A stretch of DNA of 64,000 bases from Caulobacter sp. RHG1. GTDB lineage: Bacteria > Pseudomonadota > Alphaproteobacteria > Caulobacterales > Caulobacteraceae. A program made the position numbers and the translations under genes. The notes below the pieces were generated by a model. That model searched no databases, was not told the DNA's origin, and saw nothing but the letters and a program-made list of their open reading frames with translations. Location of the stretch: positions 124,001 through 188,000 of the forward strand of contig NZ_SMZP01000002.1 of NCBI RefSeq assembly GCF_013181195.1. The letters are read 5' to 3'. How positions within the stretch are numbered: position 1 is the first letter of the stretch; every line of letters begins with the position of its first letter. Below are positions 8,836-19,609 of the stretch, one piece after another.

Positions 8836-10502
8836 CGATCGCCAACCGCATCATCATCGGCTTCACCGCCGTCATCCTCCTGACGATTGGCATCGGCTTC
8901 TACGGCCTGAACCAGATCTCGATGGTCAAGTCGACCACGGAAACCATCGTCACCCGCGACATGGCCGTGCTGCGCGACATCGCGGCGATACGCAACAGCG
9001 CCAACGAGATGCGAGCCGCCAGCGACGCGGTGATCACCAGCTATCTGGATCGCTCTGCGGGCGGCGTGGGGACATCGGACGCCGACCCCGTCACACGCTG
9101 GCGTCAGAAGGGGGTGGATATGGACGCCGCCATGGCCAAGGCCATCGCCTCGGCCCGCGACTTCAGAGCCACCTCCCTGACCGCCGAACGCGCTGCGGCC
9201 TGGGGCAAGATCCAGGAAAGCCTCGAAGCCACCGCCGCCTCCTCGCGTCAGGGACGAGCAGACACCGAGGCGCTGTTCTCGGCGATCCGCGCCAACGACA
9301 GCCGCGCGGTCGCCGCCGCCCAGACCGCCCTGGTTCAACGCCGAGGCGAATTCGGGCGGGGCATGCAGACGGCCGAGAGCGTTCTGGACGACGCCATCCT
9401 GCTCGGACAGCAGCGGACCACCGAGGTCTACAACACCAGCCGGATCTCGATCATCATCAGCCTGATCGTGGTCTGCGCCCTGGCCGCCGGCGTCACCTGG
9501 GCCATCCGCCGCTCGATCGTCGGTCCGCTGGACACCTTCATGGCCTTCGTGGGCCGCGTCGGCGACGGCGACCTGACCCAGCGCGCCGCCGACCTCAGCC
9601 AGGACGAGATCGGCAAGCTGGGCGCGAACCTCAACGCCATGGTCGACGGCCTGAAAGAAATGGCCCGCCAGAGCCGCGAGGCGACCGAGAACCTCAACGC
9701 CGCCACCGCCGAAATCCGCGCCTCGACCCAGGAGCAGGCCGCCAGCGTCGAGGAACAGCTGGCCGCCGTGCAGGAAACCGCCGCCACCGTCGACGAGATC
9801 ACCCATTCCGGCGTTCAGATCGGCAAGCGCGCCCAGGAGGTCATCGCCTCGGCCCAGGCCACCGCCCAGACCTCCAATGAGGGCCTGCGCGCCCTCGACG
9901 AGACGACCAAGGCCATGGACTCCATCCGTGAGCAGGCCGAGGCCGTCGCCGAGAACATCGTCGCCCTGTCGGAGAAGACCCAGGCGATCGGCGACATCAT
10001 CATGACCGTCAACGACATCTCCGAGCGTTCGCATCTGCTGGCCCTGAACGCGGCCATCGAGGCCGCCGCCGCTGGCGAGAACGGGCGCAGCTTCTCGGTC
10101 GTGGCCGCCGAGATGAAGATGCTGGCCGACCAGGCCAAGGACGCCACCGGCCAGGTCCGCTCGATTCTGGGCGATATCCAGCGCGGCATCAACGCCTCGG
10201 TCATGCTGACCGAGGAGGCCGTCAAGCGCGTCGCCGCCGGGAAGGAGCGCACCGACACCACCCAGCGCACGATCACCGAGATCACCGCCCGGGTGCAGGA
10301 GAGCGTGCAGACCTTCCAGCAGATCGTCGCCTCGACCAACCAGCAGCAGCTGGGCATCGAGCAGGTGATGGGCGCGTTGCAGAACATCCGCGACGCCAGC
10401 CAGCAGACCGCCGCCGGCACCCGCCAGCTGGACGAGGCCGCCGCCAACCTGAACGGCCTCTCGCGCCAGCTGCTGGGCCTGGCCGAACGCTATCGCACCT
10501 AG
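8832..10502 (+). CDS. Methyl-accepting chemotaxis protein (membrane chemoreceptor)
   Basis: A 556-aa receptor. First transmembrane helix at about residues 7-29, a helical periplasmic sensor (about 30-200, four-helix-bundle-like), second helix about 203-225, then HAMP (PLDTFMAFVGRVGDGDLTQR), and a long cytoplasmic coiled coil. The hairpin tip is at about residue 400 (SERSHLLALNAAIEAAAAGE, the kinase-contact signature). Candidate methylation heptads flank the tip. GTG start overlaps the preceding stop. The ligand cannot be inferred. It is the only receptor in the window and presumably the dedicated input of this pathway. Confidence 0.93.
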   Translation: MTIANRIIIGFTAVILLTIGIGFYGLNQISMVKSTTETIVTRDMAVLRDIAAIRNSANEMRAASDAVITSYLDRSAGGVGTSDADPVTRWRQKGVDMDAAMAKAIASARDFRATSLTAERAAAWGKIQESLEATAASSRQGRADTEALFSAIRANDSRAVAAAQTALVQRRGEFGRGMQTAESVLDDAILLGQQRTTEVYNTSRISIIISLIVVCALAAGVTWAIRRSIVGPLDTFMAFVGRVGDGDLTQRAADLSQDEIGKLGANLNAMVDGLKEMARQSREATENLNAATAEIRASTQEQAASVEEQLAAVQETAATVDEITHSGVQIGKRAQEVIASAQATAQTSNEGLRALDETTKAMDSIREQAEAVAENIVALSEKTQAIGDIIMTVNDISERSHLLALNAAIEAAAAGENGRSFSVVAAEMKMLADQAKDATGQVRSILGDIQRGINASVMLTEEAVKRVAAGKERTDTTQRTITEITARVQESVQTFQQIVASTNQQQLGIEQVMGALQNIRDASQQTAAGTRQLDEAAANLNGLSRQLLGLAERYRT

Positions 10503-10514
10503 GAAACGCGGCGC

Positions 10515-12614
10515 GTGACAGACATCCGGCAACTGCTGCTGGCGGCCTTCGAGGTCGAGCATCGCGACCATCTGGACGCGATCCGCAAAGCGCTCGACTC
10601 GAAGGCCCAGCTGGACCTGCGCGAGATCTTCCGGCGCGCCCACAGCCTGAAGGGCGCGGCGCGGGCCGTTGACCTGCCCGCCATCGAGGCCCTGGCCCAC
10701 ACGCTGGAAGAAGTGTTCTCGCGCCAGATGGACGCCGGCGGGACGTTCGACAAGCCAACCCTGGCGACGATCCGCGAGACCCTGGACGCCATCGAGGCCC
10801 TGGCGGCGAATGGCGGCGAGCCGGAGCCGGTGGCGGCGGAACCCGCCGAGCCCGTACGCGGCGTCGAGCTGCTTCGCGTGGACGCCGAGGAACTGTCCGA
10901 ACTCAGCGAGGCCGCTCACCAGGTCTCGACCAGCCTGGCCGACCAAGACCGCGCTCTGGCGACTCTGCGACGCCTGCAGACCGAGATGCTGCGCCTCGAG
11001 CGACTGTGGGGCGAGGTCCGCCCGCAGACGCAAGGCGGCCGCGAATCCTTGCGGGCCCGCGACTTCGACCATGGTCTCAAGGAGCTGAGCCGCGAGCTAC
11101 GCGCCATAGGCCAGAGCCAGGCCCGCGCCGTCTGGTCGGCCGGCCAGGCCGCTCAGCGCGTGCGCGAGCAGGCCGAACGCATCGCCATGACCCCGGCCGA
11201 TACGGTGCTGGGCACCCTGCCCGGTACGATCCGCCAGCTGGCCCGCGAGACCGGCGTCGAAGTCGAGGTCGAGGTCGAGGGCCTGGAAACCAAGGCCGAG
11301 CGTCGCGTGCTGCAAGCGCTCAAGGACCCGCTGAGCCACCTGCTGCGCAACGCCTTGAGCCATGGCGCCGAGCCGCGCGCCAAGCGTCGCAAGGCCGGCA
11401 AGCCCGAGGCTCTCGGCATCGCCTTCTCGATCGCTGCGCGCGGCGGGCGACTGGAAGTGCGCGTCACCGACGACGGCCCAGGTCCTGACCTGGCCCGCAT
11501 CGAAGCCGCAGCCGTCGCGCGGGGCCTGATCCCGCCGCGCGGTCCCGACGCCCCGCCGGCCAGCGACGACGAAGTCCTGGCCCTGGCCTTCGAGGCCGGC
11601 GTGTCATCGGCCGCCGATGTCGACCAGCTGTCGGGCCGCGGCATGGGCCTGTCGGTCGTGGCCGAGGCCGTGCGCGCCCTGGGCGGGTCAGCCCGCCTGG
11701 CGCCCGCCCGGCCGTTCGGGGCGCAGGTCGTGCTGTCCGTTCCGCTGACTACCTCGCGCCGGGCCCTGGTCCAGCTGGAAGTCGATGGCGCGCTCTATGC
11801 CCTGCCCTCCGACGCCAGCCTGCGACTGTTGCGCCTGAGCGCCACCGAACTGGAAACAGTGGAAGGACACCCCGTCGCGCGGATCGAGTCCCAGGGGCAG
11901 AGCGTTGTCGCCCCTGTCGTGCCCCTTATTGCTCTGCTTTCCCATGTTCCGTCTGCCGTCCCCGTCCATCACGGCGCGGTCCATGTCGCCCTGCTTGCGC
12001 GCGGCGATCGTCGCCTGGCCGTCGCCGTCGACGCCATGACCGACGTCGCCCCAGCCGTCGTCGAAGCCGTCGCCTTGGCGGGCGTCGATCCTGCGCTGAT
12101 CTTCGGCGCGGCGGTGCTCTCCGACGAGACGCCGGTGGTCGTGCTGAACCCCGACGCCCTGATGGACCGCTGGCTGCGCGACCATCGCCGCCTGGCCAAT
12201 GCCGGCCTCGGTCTGGCCGAGCAGGACGACGCCGAAGCCAAGGCGGCGCGCACCGTGCTGGTGGTCGACGACTCGATCACCACCCGCACGCTGGAGAAGA
12301 GCATTCTCGAGGCCCAGGGCTATCGCGTGATCCTGGCCGTCGACGGACTGGACGCCCTGAACACCCTGCGCTCGGGCGAGGCGGTCATTGATCTGGTCGT
12401 CGCCGACATCGAGATGCCGCGTATGGACGGCTTTGCCCTGCTGCAGGCCATCAAGGCCGACGCCGCCTTGGCCACCCTGCCTGTCATCCTGATGACCTCG
12501 CGTAGCGATCCCGAAGACGTGCGTCGGGGCCTCGACCTGGGCGCCGAGGCCTACATCACCAAGCAGAAGTTCGATCAGCGCGAGTTGCTGGCGACGATCG
12601 GACGCGTTCTATGA
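10515..12614 (+). CDS. CheA-type hybrid histidine kinase with C-terminal receiver (WspE-like)
   Basis: A 699-aa protein with Hpt domain (phospho-His in the AHSLKGAARAVDL segment, about residue 43), a helical linker and dimerisation region, an HATPase domain (N box HLLRNALSHGAEPRAK near 280, G boxes VTDDGPGPD and LSGRGMGLSVV), and a CheW-like P5 domain (about 410-540). The receiver is at about 578-699 (VLVVDDSITTR, phospho-acceptor Asp in VVADIEMPRMDG). CheA-REC fusion is typical of Wsp/Frz-like systems. A GTG start 12 bp after the MCP stop opens MTDIRQLL. Unlike E. coli CheA, no separate CheY is encoded; downstream kinases may be the targets. Confidence 0.93.
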   Translation: MTDIRQLLLAAFEVEHRDHLDAIRKALDSKAQLDLREIFRRAHSLKGAARAVDLPAIEALAHTLEEVFSRQMDAGGTFDKPTLATIRETLDAIEALAANGGEPEPVAAEPAEPVRGVELLRVDAEELSELSEAAHQVSTSLADQDRALATLRRLQTEMLRLERLWGEVRPQTQGGRESLRARDFDHGLKELSRELRAIGQSQARAVWSAGQAAQRVREQAERIAMTPADTVLGTLPGTIRQLARETGVEVEVEVEGLETKAERRVLQALKDPLSHLLRNALSHGAEPRAKRRKAGKPEALGIAFSIAARGGRLEVRVTDDGPGPDLARIEAAAVARGLIPPRGPDAPPASDDEVLALAFEAGVSSAADVDQLSGRGMGLSVVAEAVRALGGSARLAPARPFGAQVVLSVPLTTSRRALVQLEVDGALYALPSDASLRLLRLSATELETVEGHPVARIESQGQSVVAPVVPLIALLSHVPSAVPVHHGAVHVALLARGDRRLAVAVDAMTDVAPAVVEAVALAGVDPALIFGAAVLSDETPVVVLNPDALMDRWLRDHRRLANAGLGLAEQDDAEAKAARTVLVVDDSITTRTLEKSILEAQGYRVILAVDGLDALNTLRSGEAVIDLVVADIEMPRMDGFALLQAIKADAALATLPVILMTSRSDPEDVRRGLDLGAEAYITKQKFDQRELLATIGRVL

Positions 12615-13686
12615 CGTCAGCGCCCAAGCGTCCCGTCCGGGTGATGATCGTCGAGGACTCCCTCGTCGTGCGTCAGTTGCTGGCCTACATCGTCGGTCGC
12701 GATCCGCGCTTTACCGTCGTGGCCGCCGTGCCCTCGGCTGAGGAGGCCATGGCCGAGCTGGACCGGGTCAATCCCGACGTCATCTCGATGGACATCCGCC
12801 TGCCCGGTATCGACGGCCTGGAGGCCACGCGCCGGATCATGGCCGAACGCCCGACCCCGATCGTCGTCTTCGCCGACGCCATCGAGGACAGCTCGCTGAA
12901 GATCTCGATGAACGCCCTACGGGCGGGCGCCCTGACGGTGGTGGAGAAGCCCGTCGGTGTGGCCACGGCCAATCACGACGACCTGGCCGCCACCCTGTGC
13001 ACCCAACTCTACATCATGAGCAGCGTGCCGGTGATCCGCCGGCGCAGCATCGGCGGGGCCCTGGCCCGCGATCGCGGCAAGCCGTTGATCGCCAGCGACC
13101 TCAACGATCCGCCCCTGCGCGGCGTCGGCTTCCTCGCCTTGGCGGCCTCGACCGGCGGACCGCCGGCCCTGGCCAAGCTGCTGGACGCTCTGCCGCCCGA
13201 CTTCGGCGCGCCGGTGTTCGTGGTCCAGCACATGGGCGCCGCCTTCATGGAAGGCTTCGCCGGCTGGTTGGACAGCCTGTCGCCGTTACGCGCCGCTCTG
13301 GCCCGCGAGGGTGAGATCGCCCTGCCCGGCCGCGTCTATGTGGCGCCCGGCGACCGGCACATGACCATCACCGCCGGCGGCGTCATCCGCCTGACCAGCG
13401 CCGCCCCGGTGCGCGGCCAACGGCCTTCGGCCAGCGTGCTGTTCTCCAGCCTGGCCAAGTCCGCGCCCGCGCGCACCCTGGGCGTACTGCTCACCGGCAT
13501 GGGCGAGGACGGCGCCCAGGGCCTGGCGGAGCTGCGCAAGGCCGGCGGGCACACCATCGCCGAGCACGAAAGCTCCGCCGTCGTCTACGGCATGCCAGCC
13601 GCCGCCGTGAAGCTGGGCGCAGCGCGCGACGTGCTGCCGCTGGACGCCATCGGCCCGCGCATCGTCGATCTCGCGCGAGAAGCCGC

Positions 13687-13690
<4 letters not shown>
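12611..13690 (+). CDS. CheB protein-glutamate methylesterase (WspF-like)
   Basis: A 359-aa protein with N-terminal receiver (VMIVEDSLVVRQLL; acceptor Asp in VISMDIRLPGIDG at about residue 60) and C-terminal methylesterase. The catalytic triad is visible: Ser in AASTGGPPAL (about 180), His in VVQHMGAAF (about 206) and Asp in TGMGEDGAQG (about 299). It would demethylate the MCP and provide adaptation opposite the CheR-TPR. The ATG overlaps the cheA stop by 4 bp and its own stop overlaps the next gene by 4 bp. Confidence 0.94.
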
Positions 13691-15326
<1,636 letters not shown>

Positions 15327-15330
<4 letters not shown>

Positions 15331-17186
15331 TGGCGCGTCCCCTGATCCTGCTCGTCGACGACGAGCCCGACATCCTGGTGGCCCTGCAGGACCTTCTGGA
15401 AGACCGCTACGACATCCTGACCTTCACCTCGCCGCTGCAGGCGCTTGAGCGCGTCGCACGCGAGCCGGATCTGGCGGTGATCATCTCCGATCAGCGCATG
15501 CCCGAAATGACCGGTGACGCCTTCCTGACGCAGGCTCGTCGCAACAGCATGGCTGAAGCGATCCTGCTGACCGGCTACGCCGACCTGCACGCCGTGACGG
15601 CGGCCCTGAACAGCGGCGGCATCGTCGGCTACGCCCCCAAACCGTGGGAGCCCGACGCCCTGCGCGCCATGATCGCCGGCGCAGCCGAACGCTTCAGCCT
15701 CAAGCGCGATCTTCGCCTGCACCAGGCTCTGCTGGAAGGCCTGATGGAGAACGTGCCCGCGGCGGTGTCCTTCAAGGACCTCCAGGGCCGGTTCCTGGCC
15801 CTCAACGCTCGCAAGGCCCGCGCCCTTGGCGTGGACGCCGGCGCAGCGCACGGCCATAGCGAGAGCGACTTGAAGATCCGCAGCGCCGCAGCCAAGCTGG
15901 AGCGCCGCGCCCTCTCCGGCGGCGACGTCGTACAGAGCGTGGTGGAGACCGCCAGCGAGGCTGGCCCGGCCTGGCTGGAGACCACCTGCATCCCGACCCA
16001 CGACTCGGCGGCGGCCCTGATCGTCATCGAGCGCGACATCACGGCCCAGAAACTGGCCGAGCAGCAGTTGCGCCAGAGCGACAAGCTGCGGGCGCTGGGC
16101 ACCTTGGCCGGTGGGGTGGCGCACGACTTCAACAACCTGCTGACCGCGATACTGGGCTCTCTCGAGCTGGCCTCGCGACGGCTGCCGGACGAGCAACGCG
16201 TTCGCCGCTATCTCGAGAACGCAACCCTCGCCGCCCGTCGCGGGGCGTCCCTGACCCAGCGCCTGTTGGGCTTCAGCCGCCAGACCGACGGCGATCCGTG
16301 CGTCACCGACATCGCCGACACCCTTCGCGGAATGGATGACCTGGTGACCCGGACGCTGGGCGTCACGGCGACCGTGTCCTGGGACGTTCCGGCCCAGCTT
16401 TGGCCGTCGCTCGTTGAGTGCGACCAGCTGGAGATGGCGATCCTGAACCTGTGCATCAACGCCCGTGACGCCATGGGCGATGGCGGGGCGATCACCGTAC
16501 GCGCACGCGACCTGAGCGCTGGCGACCTGCCGTCGCCCCTGGAGCTGTCGCCAGGCGACTATGTCGCCGTCTCGGTAGAGGACCATGGCGAAGGCATTCG
16601 GCCCGACGTGCTGGCGCGCGTGCTGGAGCCATTCTTCACCACCAAGCCGGTCGGCAAGGGCACGGGCCTGGGCTTGCCCATGGCCTACGGCTTTGCTCAG
16701 CGTTCGGGCGGGGCCCTGGACATCGAGAGCGAAGTCGGAGTCGGCACCAAGGTGACGCTCTATCTGCCTCGCGCCGCCGACGACGCCGAGGTTCCGATCG
16801 TCGCCGAGGACGGGACCGTCATCAGCGAGGCCATACGACCTTTGACGATCCTGGTGGTCGACGACGAGACCTCGGTGCGCCAGGTCACCGCCGGCCTGCT
16901 GCGCGACCAGGGGCATGACGTCACTGAGGCGTCCAGCGGCGTCGACGCTCTGGCGCGGCTTTCGGACGGCCTGAAGCCCGACTTCGCCATCGTCGACTTC
17001 GCCATGCCCGGCATGAACGGAGCGGAACTGATCCAGCGCATCCGGCCGCTGGGCTTGGACCTGCCGGTGCTGCTGCTGACGGGCTATGCCGATCTCGACA
17101 GCGTGCCCGAAGGGGTGCCGATGGTCGCCAAGCCCTTCACTGCCGACCAACTGGCCGCGGCGGTGCGCCAGCACGCCGGCGCCTGA
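15327..17186 (+). CDS. Hybrid histidine kinase: REC - PAS - HisKA - HATPase - REC
   Basis: A 619-aa protein. N-terminal receiver (LILLVDDEPDILVAL; VIISDQRMPEMTG acceptor; KPW lysine), a PAS domain (about 125-235, 'AAVSFKDLQGRFLALN'), HisKA (LAGGVAHDFNNLLTAI, phospho-His about 266), HATPase (LNLCINARDAM, DHGEGIRPDV, GKGTGLGLPMAYG) and a C-terminal receiver (ILVVDDETSVRQV; FAIVDFAMPGMNG). It has no transmembrane segment. It is the last gene of the chemosensory operon (4-bp overlap with the preceding kinase) and ends just before a strong hairpin terminator. Its output partner, if separate, is not encoded here. Confidence 0.9.
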
Positions 17187-17197
17187 CGGATGCGAAG

Positions 17198-17225
17198 ACG
17201 CCGCCGGTCGTTAAACCGGCGGCGT
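17198..17225. terminator. Bidirectional hairpin terminator between chemosensory operon and ompW
   Basis: An 11-bp perfect stem (ACGCCGCCGGT / ACCGGCGGCGT) with a 6-nt loop lies between two convergent genes, 12 bp after the kinase stop. T-rich tracts are weak, but position and stability fit a shared terminator. Confidence 0.75.
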
Positions 17226-17246
17226 TCCGTCTGTAAGCTGTAAGAC

Positions 17247-17894
17247 CTAGAACTTGCGGCTGAAGCCGACGGACGAAACCAGCGGATCCAGGTCCACCTT
17301 GGCCTTCAGAGCGCCGCCGTTGATCTTGGCGTCGGTGCTGAAATAGACCTTCTTGACGTCGGCGTTCAGCAGCCAGTCGCCCTTGAGTTTGATGTTCACA
17401 CCGGCCTGTAGCGCGTAGCCGAAACCGTCGTCGACCGAGACCTGGAAGCCATTCTTGTTCTTGCCGCTGTAGAACAGCATGTAGTTGATGCCGGCGCCGA
17501 CATAGGGGCTGACCTTGGCGGCCGGCAGCGGATGGTACTGCAGGGTCACGACCGGCGGCAGGACCCACTGCTTGCGAACCAGGGCGTCGGTGCCCGGCCC
17601 CTGAGCGCGGATGTCGTGCTGGGTGGTGCCCAGGATGGCTTCCACGGCGACCTTGTCGGTCAGGAAGTAGGTGAAGCCCAGGGTCGGCATCACGTCGTTC
17701 TTGACGTGGGCCTTCAGGCCCGAGTTGACGCCGGCAGCGGTCAGGATGGCAGCGTCATCGGCAGGCGCGACCTGGGTGGCGCGCACGTGGACGATCAAGT
17801 CACCCTTGGCGTTGGGCGAGAAGTCCTGGGCTTGAGCAACGCCACCAGCCAGAGCCGTGGCCGCGATAGCCGAGAGAATAACGGTCTTCATCAT
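17247..17894 (-). CDS. ompW: OmpW family outer-membrane protein
   Basis: 215 aa with a signal peptide (MMKTVILSAIAATALAGGVAQAQ) and an eight-stranded-barrel pattern ending in SSVGFSRKF, the aromatic C-terminal residue used for outer-membrane assembly. OmpW hallmarks: LIVHVRATQVAP at the mature N-terminus, MPTLGFTYFLTDKVAVE, and VVTLQYHPLPAAKVSPYVGAGINYM. OmpW proteins form narrow hydrophobic channels and are commonly induced under low oxygen. Here a FixK/FNR-type box lies about 78 bp upstream (17966-17979), consistent with that. A GGGGA ribosome site precedes the tandem ATGs. It follows hemN on the same strand with its own promoter region. Confidence 0.93.
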   Translation of the reverse strand: MMKTVILSAIAATALAGGVAQAQDFSPNAKGDLIVHVRATQVAPADDAAILTAAGVNSGLKAHVKNDVMPTLGFTYFLTDKVAVEAILGTTQHDIRAQGPGTDALVRKQWVLPPVVTLQYHPLPAAKVSPYVGAGINYMLFYSGKNKNGFQVSVDDGFGYALQAGVNIKLKGDWLLNADVKKVYFSTDAKINGGALKAKVDLDPLVSSVGFSRKF

Positions 17895-17965
17895 CTATCC
17901 CCAGATCGTGCGACTGTGTGTTTTGTGTCGCGATGTTCTTTTGGAGGATTCCTGAACGCTCGACC

Positions 17966-17979
17966 TTGACCTCGATCAG
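17966..17979 (-). promoter_or_regulatory. FixK/FNR-type box upstream of ompW
   Basis: TTGACCTCGATCAG is an inverted repeat close to the consensus TTGAT-N4-ATCAA (two deviations at the edges). It lies between the hemN stop and the ompW start, centred about 78 bp before the ATG. It suggests low-oxygen activation of ompW. Confidence 0.6.
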
Positions 17980-17990
17980 TTTCGAAAAAT

Positions 17991-19373
17991 CTAGATCGCA
18001 CGGGAGAAACCTTCTTTCACATCCGAGCGATGATCGAAGGCCTGGGCGGCCAGACGTACGAACGGACGCCCGGCTTCGGTGACCCGCACCACCCCGACGT
18101 CCAGCGTCACCAGCCCGTCCGCCACCAGGGCATCCAGCTTGGGCAGGTCCTCGGCGAACACCGAGGGCGAGACGCCGTGGCGCGCGGCGATGGCGGCGTA
18201 GTCGACGGCGAAGTCGCACATCAGCCGCTCGATCACGTCGGACCGCAGGCGGTCGTCCTCGGTCAGGGCCACGCCGCGCGCCACCGGCAGGCGGCCGGCG
18301 ATGACGGCGTCACGCCACGCGACCTCGGCGGTCAGGTTTTGGACGTAACCGGCCGGCATCCGACCGATCGACGACGCCCCCAAGCCGATCAGCGTCATGT
18401 GGCGATCGGTCGTATAACCCTGGAAATTCCGCCGCAGCGTTCCTGCCGCCAGCGCTATGGCCAGCTCGTCGCTGGGCAGGGCGAAATGATCCAGACCGAT
18501 GGCGACATAGCCGGCGCGCAGCAGCCGCTCGGCGGCGGCCTCGCTCTGCTCCAGCCGGCCTTCGGCGTCAGCCAGGTCCTCGTCGCGGATCAGCTTCTGG
18601 TTGGCGCGGGCCCACGGCACATGGGCGTAGCCGAACAGGGCCACGCGTTCGGGGCGCAGGGTCAGGACGGTGTCCAGGGTCGAGACCACGTCGTCGGTCG
18701 TCTGCTTGGGCAGGCCGTACATCAGATCGAGATTGATCGAGGCGACTTCAGCCTGGCGCAACCAGTGGACGGCGCGCGCCACCACCTCGAACGGCTCGAC
18801 GCGGTTGACAGCCGCCTGGACATGCGGCGCCAGGTCCTGAACACCCAGGCTGGCGCGGGTCAGGCCGTGGAAGGCGGCGGCCTGCACCCAGCTCTCGGTC
18901 AGGACGGCCGGGTCCAGCTCGGCGGAAATCTCGATACCCGGCGCGAAGGGGAAGACGTGCCGCAGCGCCCCGAATAGGCGGACGAGATCGTCTCGCGACA
19001 GCATGTTGGGCGTACCGCCGCCCAGGTGCAGCGCGCCGGCCCTCACCTTGCCCGGCAAACGCGCCTCGACCAGCGCCAGTTCGTCGACAAGGCGCTCGAC
19101 ATAGTCGCTGATCAGCGCCCGCTTCTTCACCACGCGGGTGTTGCAGCCGCAGTACCAGCAGAGACGATCGCAGAACGGGATATGGGCGTAGAGCGAAACC
19201 GGCTGGCCGGGGTCGAGGGCGGCCAGCCAGTCGCCGTAGAGCTCCGAGTCGACCGTGTTCGAGAACTGCAGGGCCGTCGGATAGCTGGTGTAGCGCGGGG
19301 CGCGGCTGTCATAGCGCGCCAACAGATCGCGGCGCGCGGCTTGGGCGGCGCATTGGACAGTCTCAGCGGTCAT
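17991..19373 (-). CDS. hemN: Oxygen-independent coproporphyrinogen III oxidase (radical SAM)
   Basis: 460 aa. The radical-SAM cluster motif CX3CX2C is at C68, C72 and C75 (CDRLCWYCGC), with C77 adjacent, as in HemN. It is followed by LHLGGGTPN (SAM-binding glycine motif). Length matches bona fide HemN, and the C-terminal HemN domain is present. It catalyses the anaerobic oxidative decarboxylation of coproporphyrinogen III to protoporphyrinogen IX, supplying heme when oxygen is low. ATG 19373 has a GGAGAGAG ribosome site. A near-perfect FixK/FNR box lies 56 bp upstream. It follows the ccoGHIS genes, a common association because the cbb3 oxidase needs heme under microaerobic conditions. Confidence 0.95.
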   Translation of the reverse strand: MTAETVQCAAQAARRDLLARYDSRAPRYTSYPTALQFSNTVDSELYGDWLAALDPGQPVSLYAHIPFCDRLCWYCGCNTRVVKKRALISDYVERLVDELALVEARLPGKVRAGALHLGGGTPNMLSRDDLVRLFGALRHVFPFAPGIEISAELDPAVLTESWVQAAAFHGLTRASLGVQDLAPHVQAAVNRVEPFEVVARAVHWLRQAEVASINLDLMYGLPKQTTDDVVSTLDTVLTLRPERVALFGYAHVPWARANQKLIRDEDLADAEGRLEQSEAAAERLLRAGYVAIGLDHFALPSDELAIALAAGTLRRNFQGYTTDRHMTLIGLGASSIGRMPAGYVQNLTAEVAWRDAVIAGRLPVARGVALTEDDRLRSDVIERLMCDFAVDYAAIAARHGVSPSVFAEDLPKLDALVADGLVTLDVGVVRVTEAGRPFVRLAAQAFDHRSDVKEGFSRAI

Positions 19374-19422
19374 GGGCTCTCTCCTGGAGCCCCGTGATTG
19401 CGCCGCCGTCCGTGCAACCGCC

Positions 19423-19436
19423 CTGATCTAGATCAA
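19423..19436 (-). promoter_or_regulatory. FixK/FNR-type box upstream of hemN
   Basis: CTGATCTAGATCAA (TTGATCTAGATCAG on the gene strand) differs from the TTGAT-N4-ATCAA consensus at one position. It lies between ccoS and hemN, centred about 56 bp before the hemN ATG. Confidence 0.75.
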
Positions 19437-19450
19437 TCGATCGGCCCGCG

Positions 19451-19609
19451 TCAGACAGGCGGCTTGTCGTCCAGGTGGTCGTAAAGGATCCGTTCGGCGT
19501 CGCCTTTCGGATCCTCGTACTGGCCAGACTTCATGGTCCAGAAGAACGCGAAAAGGCCCATGGCGCCCAGGCCGATCGACATGGGCGCCAGCAGCAGGAC
19601 GATGTTCAT
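19451..19609 (-). CDS. ccoS: CcoS, cbb3 oxidase assembly protein (52 aa)
   Basis: A 52-aa single-pass membrane protein: MNIVLLLAPMSIGLGAMG followed by FFWTMKSGQYEDPKGDAERI and LYDHLDD. The 'FxWxxKSGQYEDPxGDAxRIL' core is diagnostic of CcoS/FixS. It is needed for cofactor insertion into the cbb3-type oxidase. Its ATG overlaps the ccoI stop (ATGA), the usual arrangement. It was identified by direct translation because it is very short. Confidence 0.93.
   Translation of the reverse strand: MNIVLLLAPMSIGLGAMGLFAFFWTMKSGQYEDPKGDAERILYDHLDDKPPV

Noticed and set aside
18030..18977. 315-aa plus-strand frame inside hemN
   Set aside because: Antisense to an intact radical-SAM gene; no motif.
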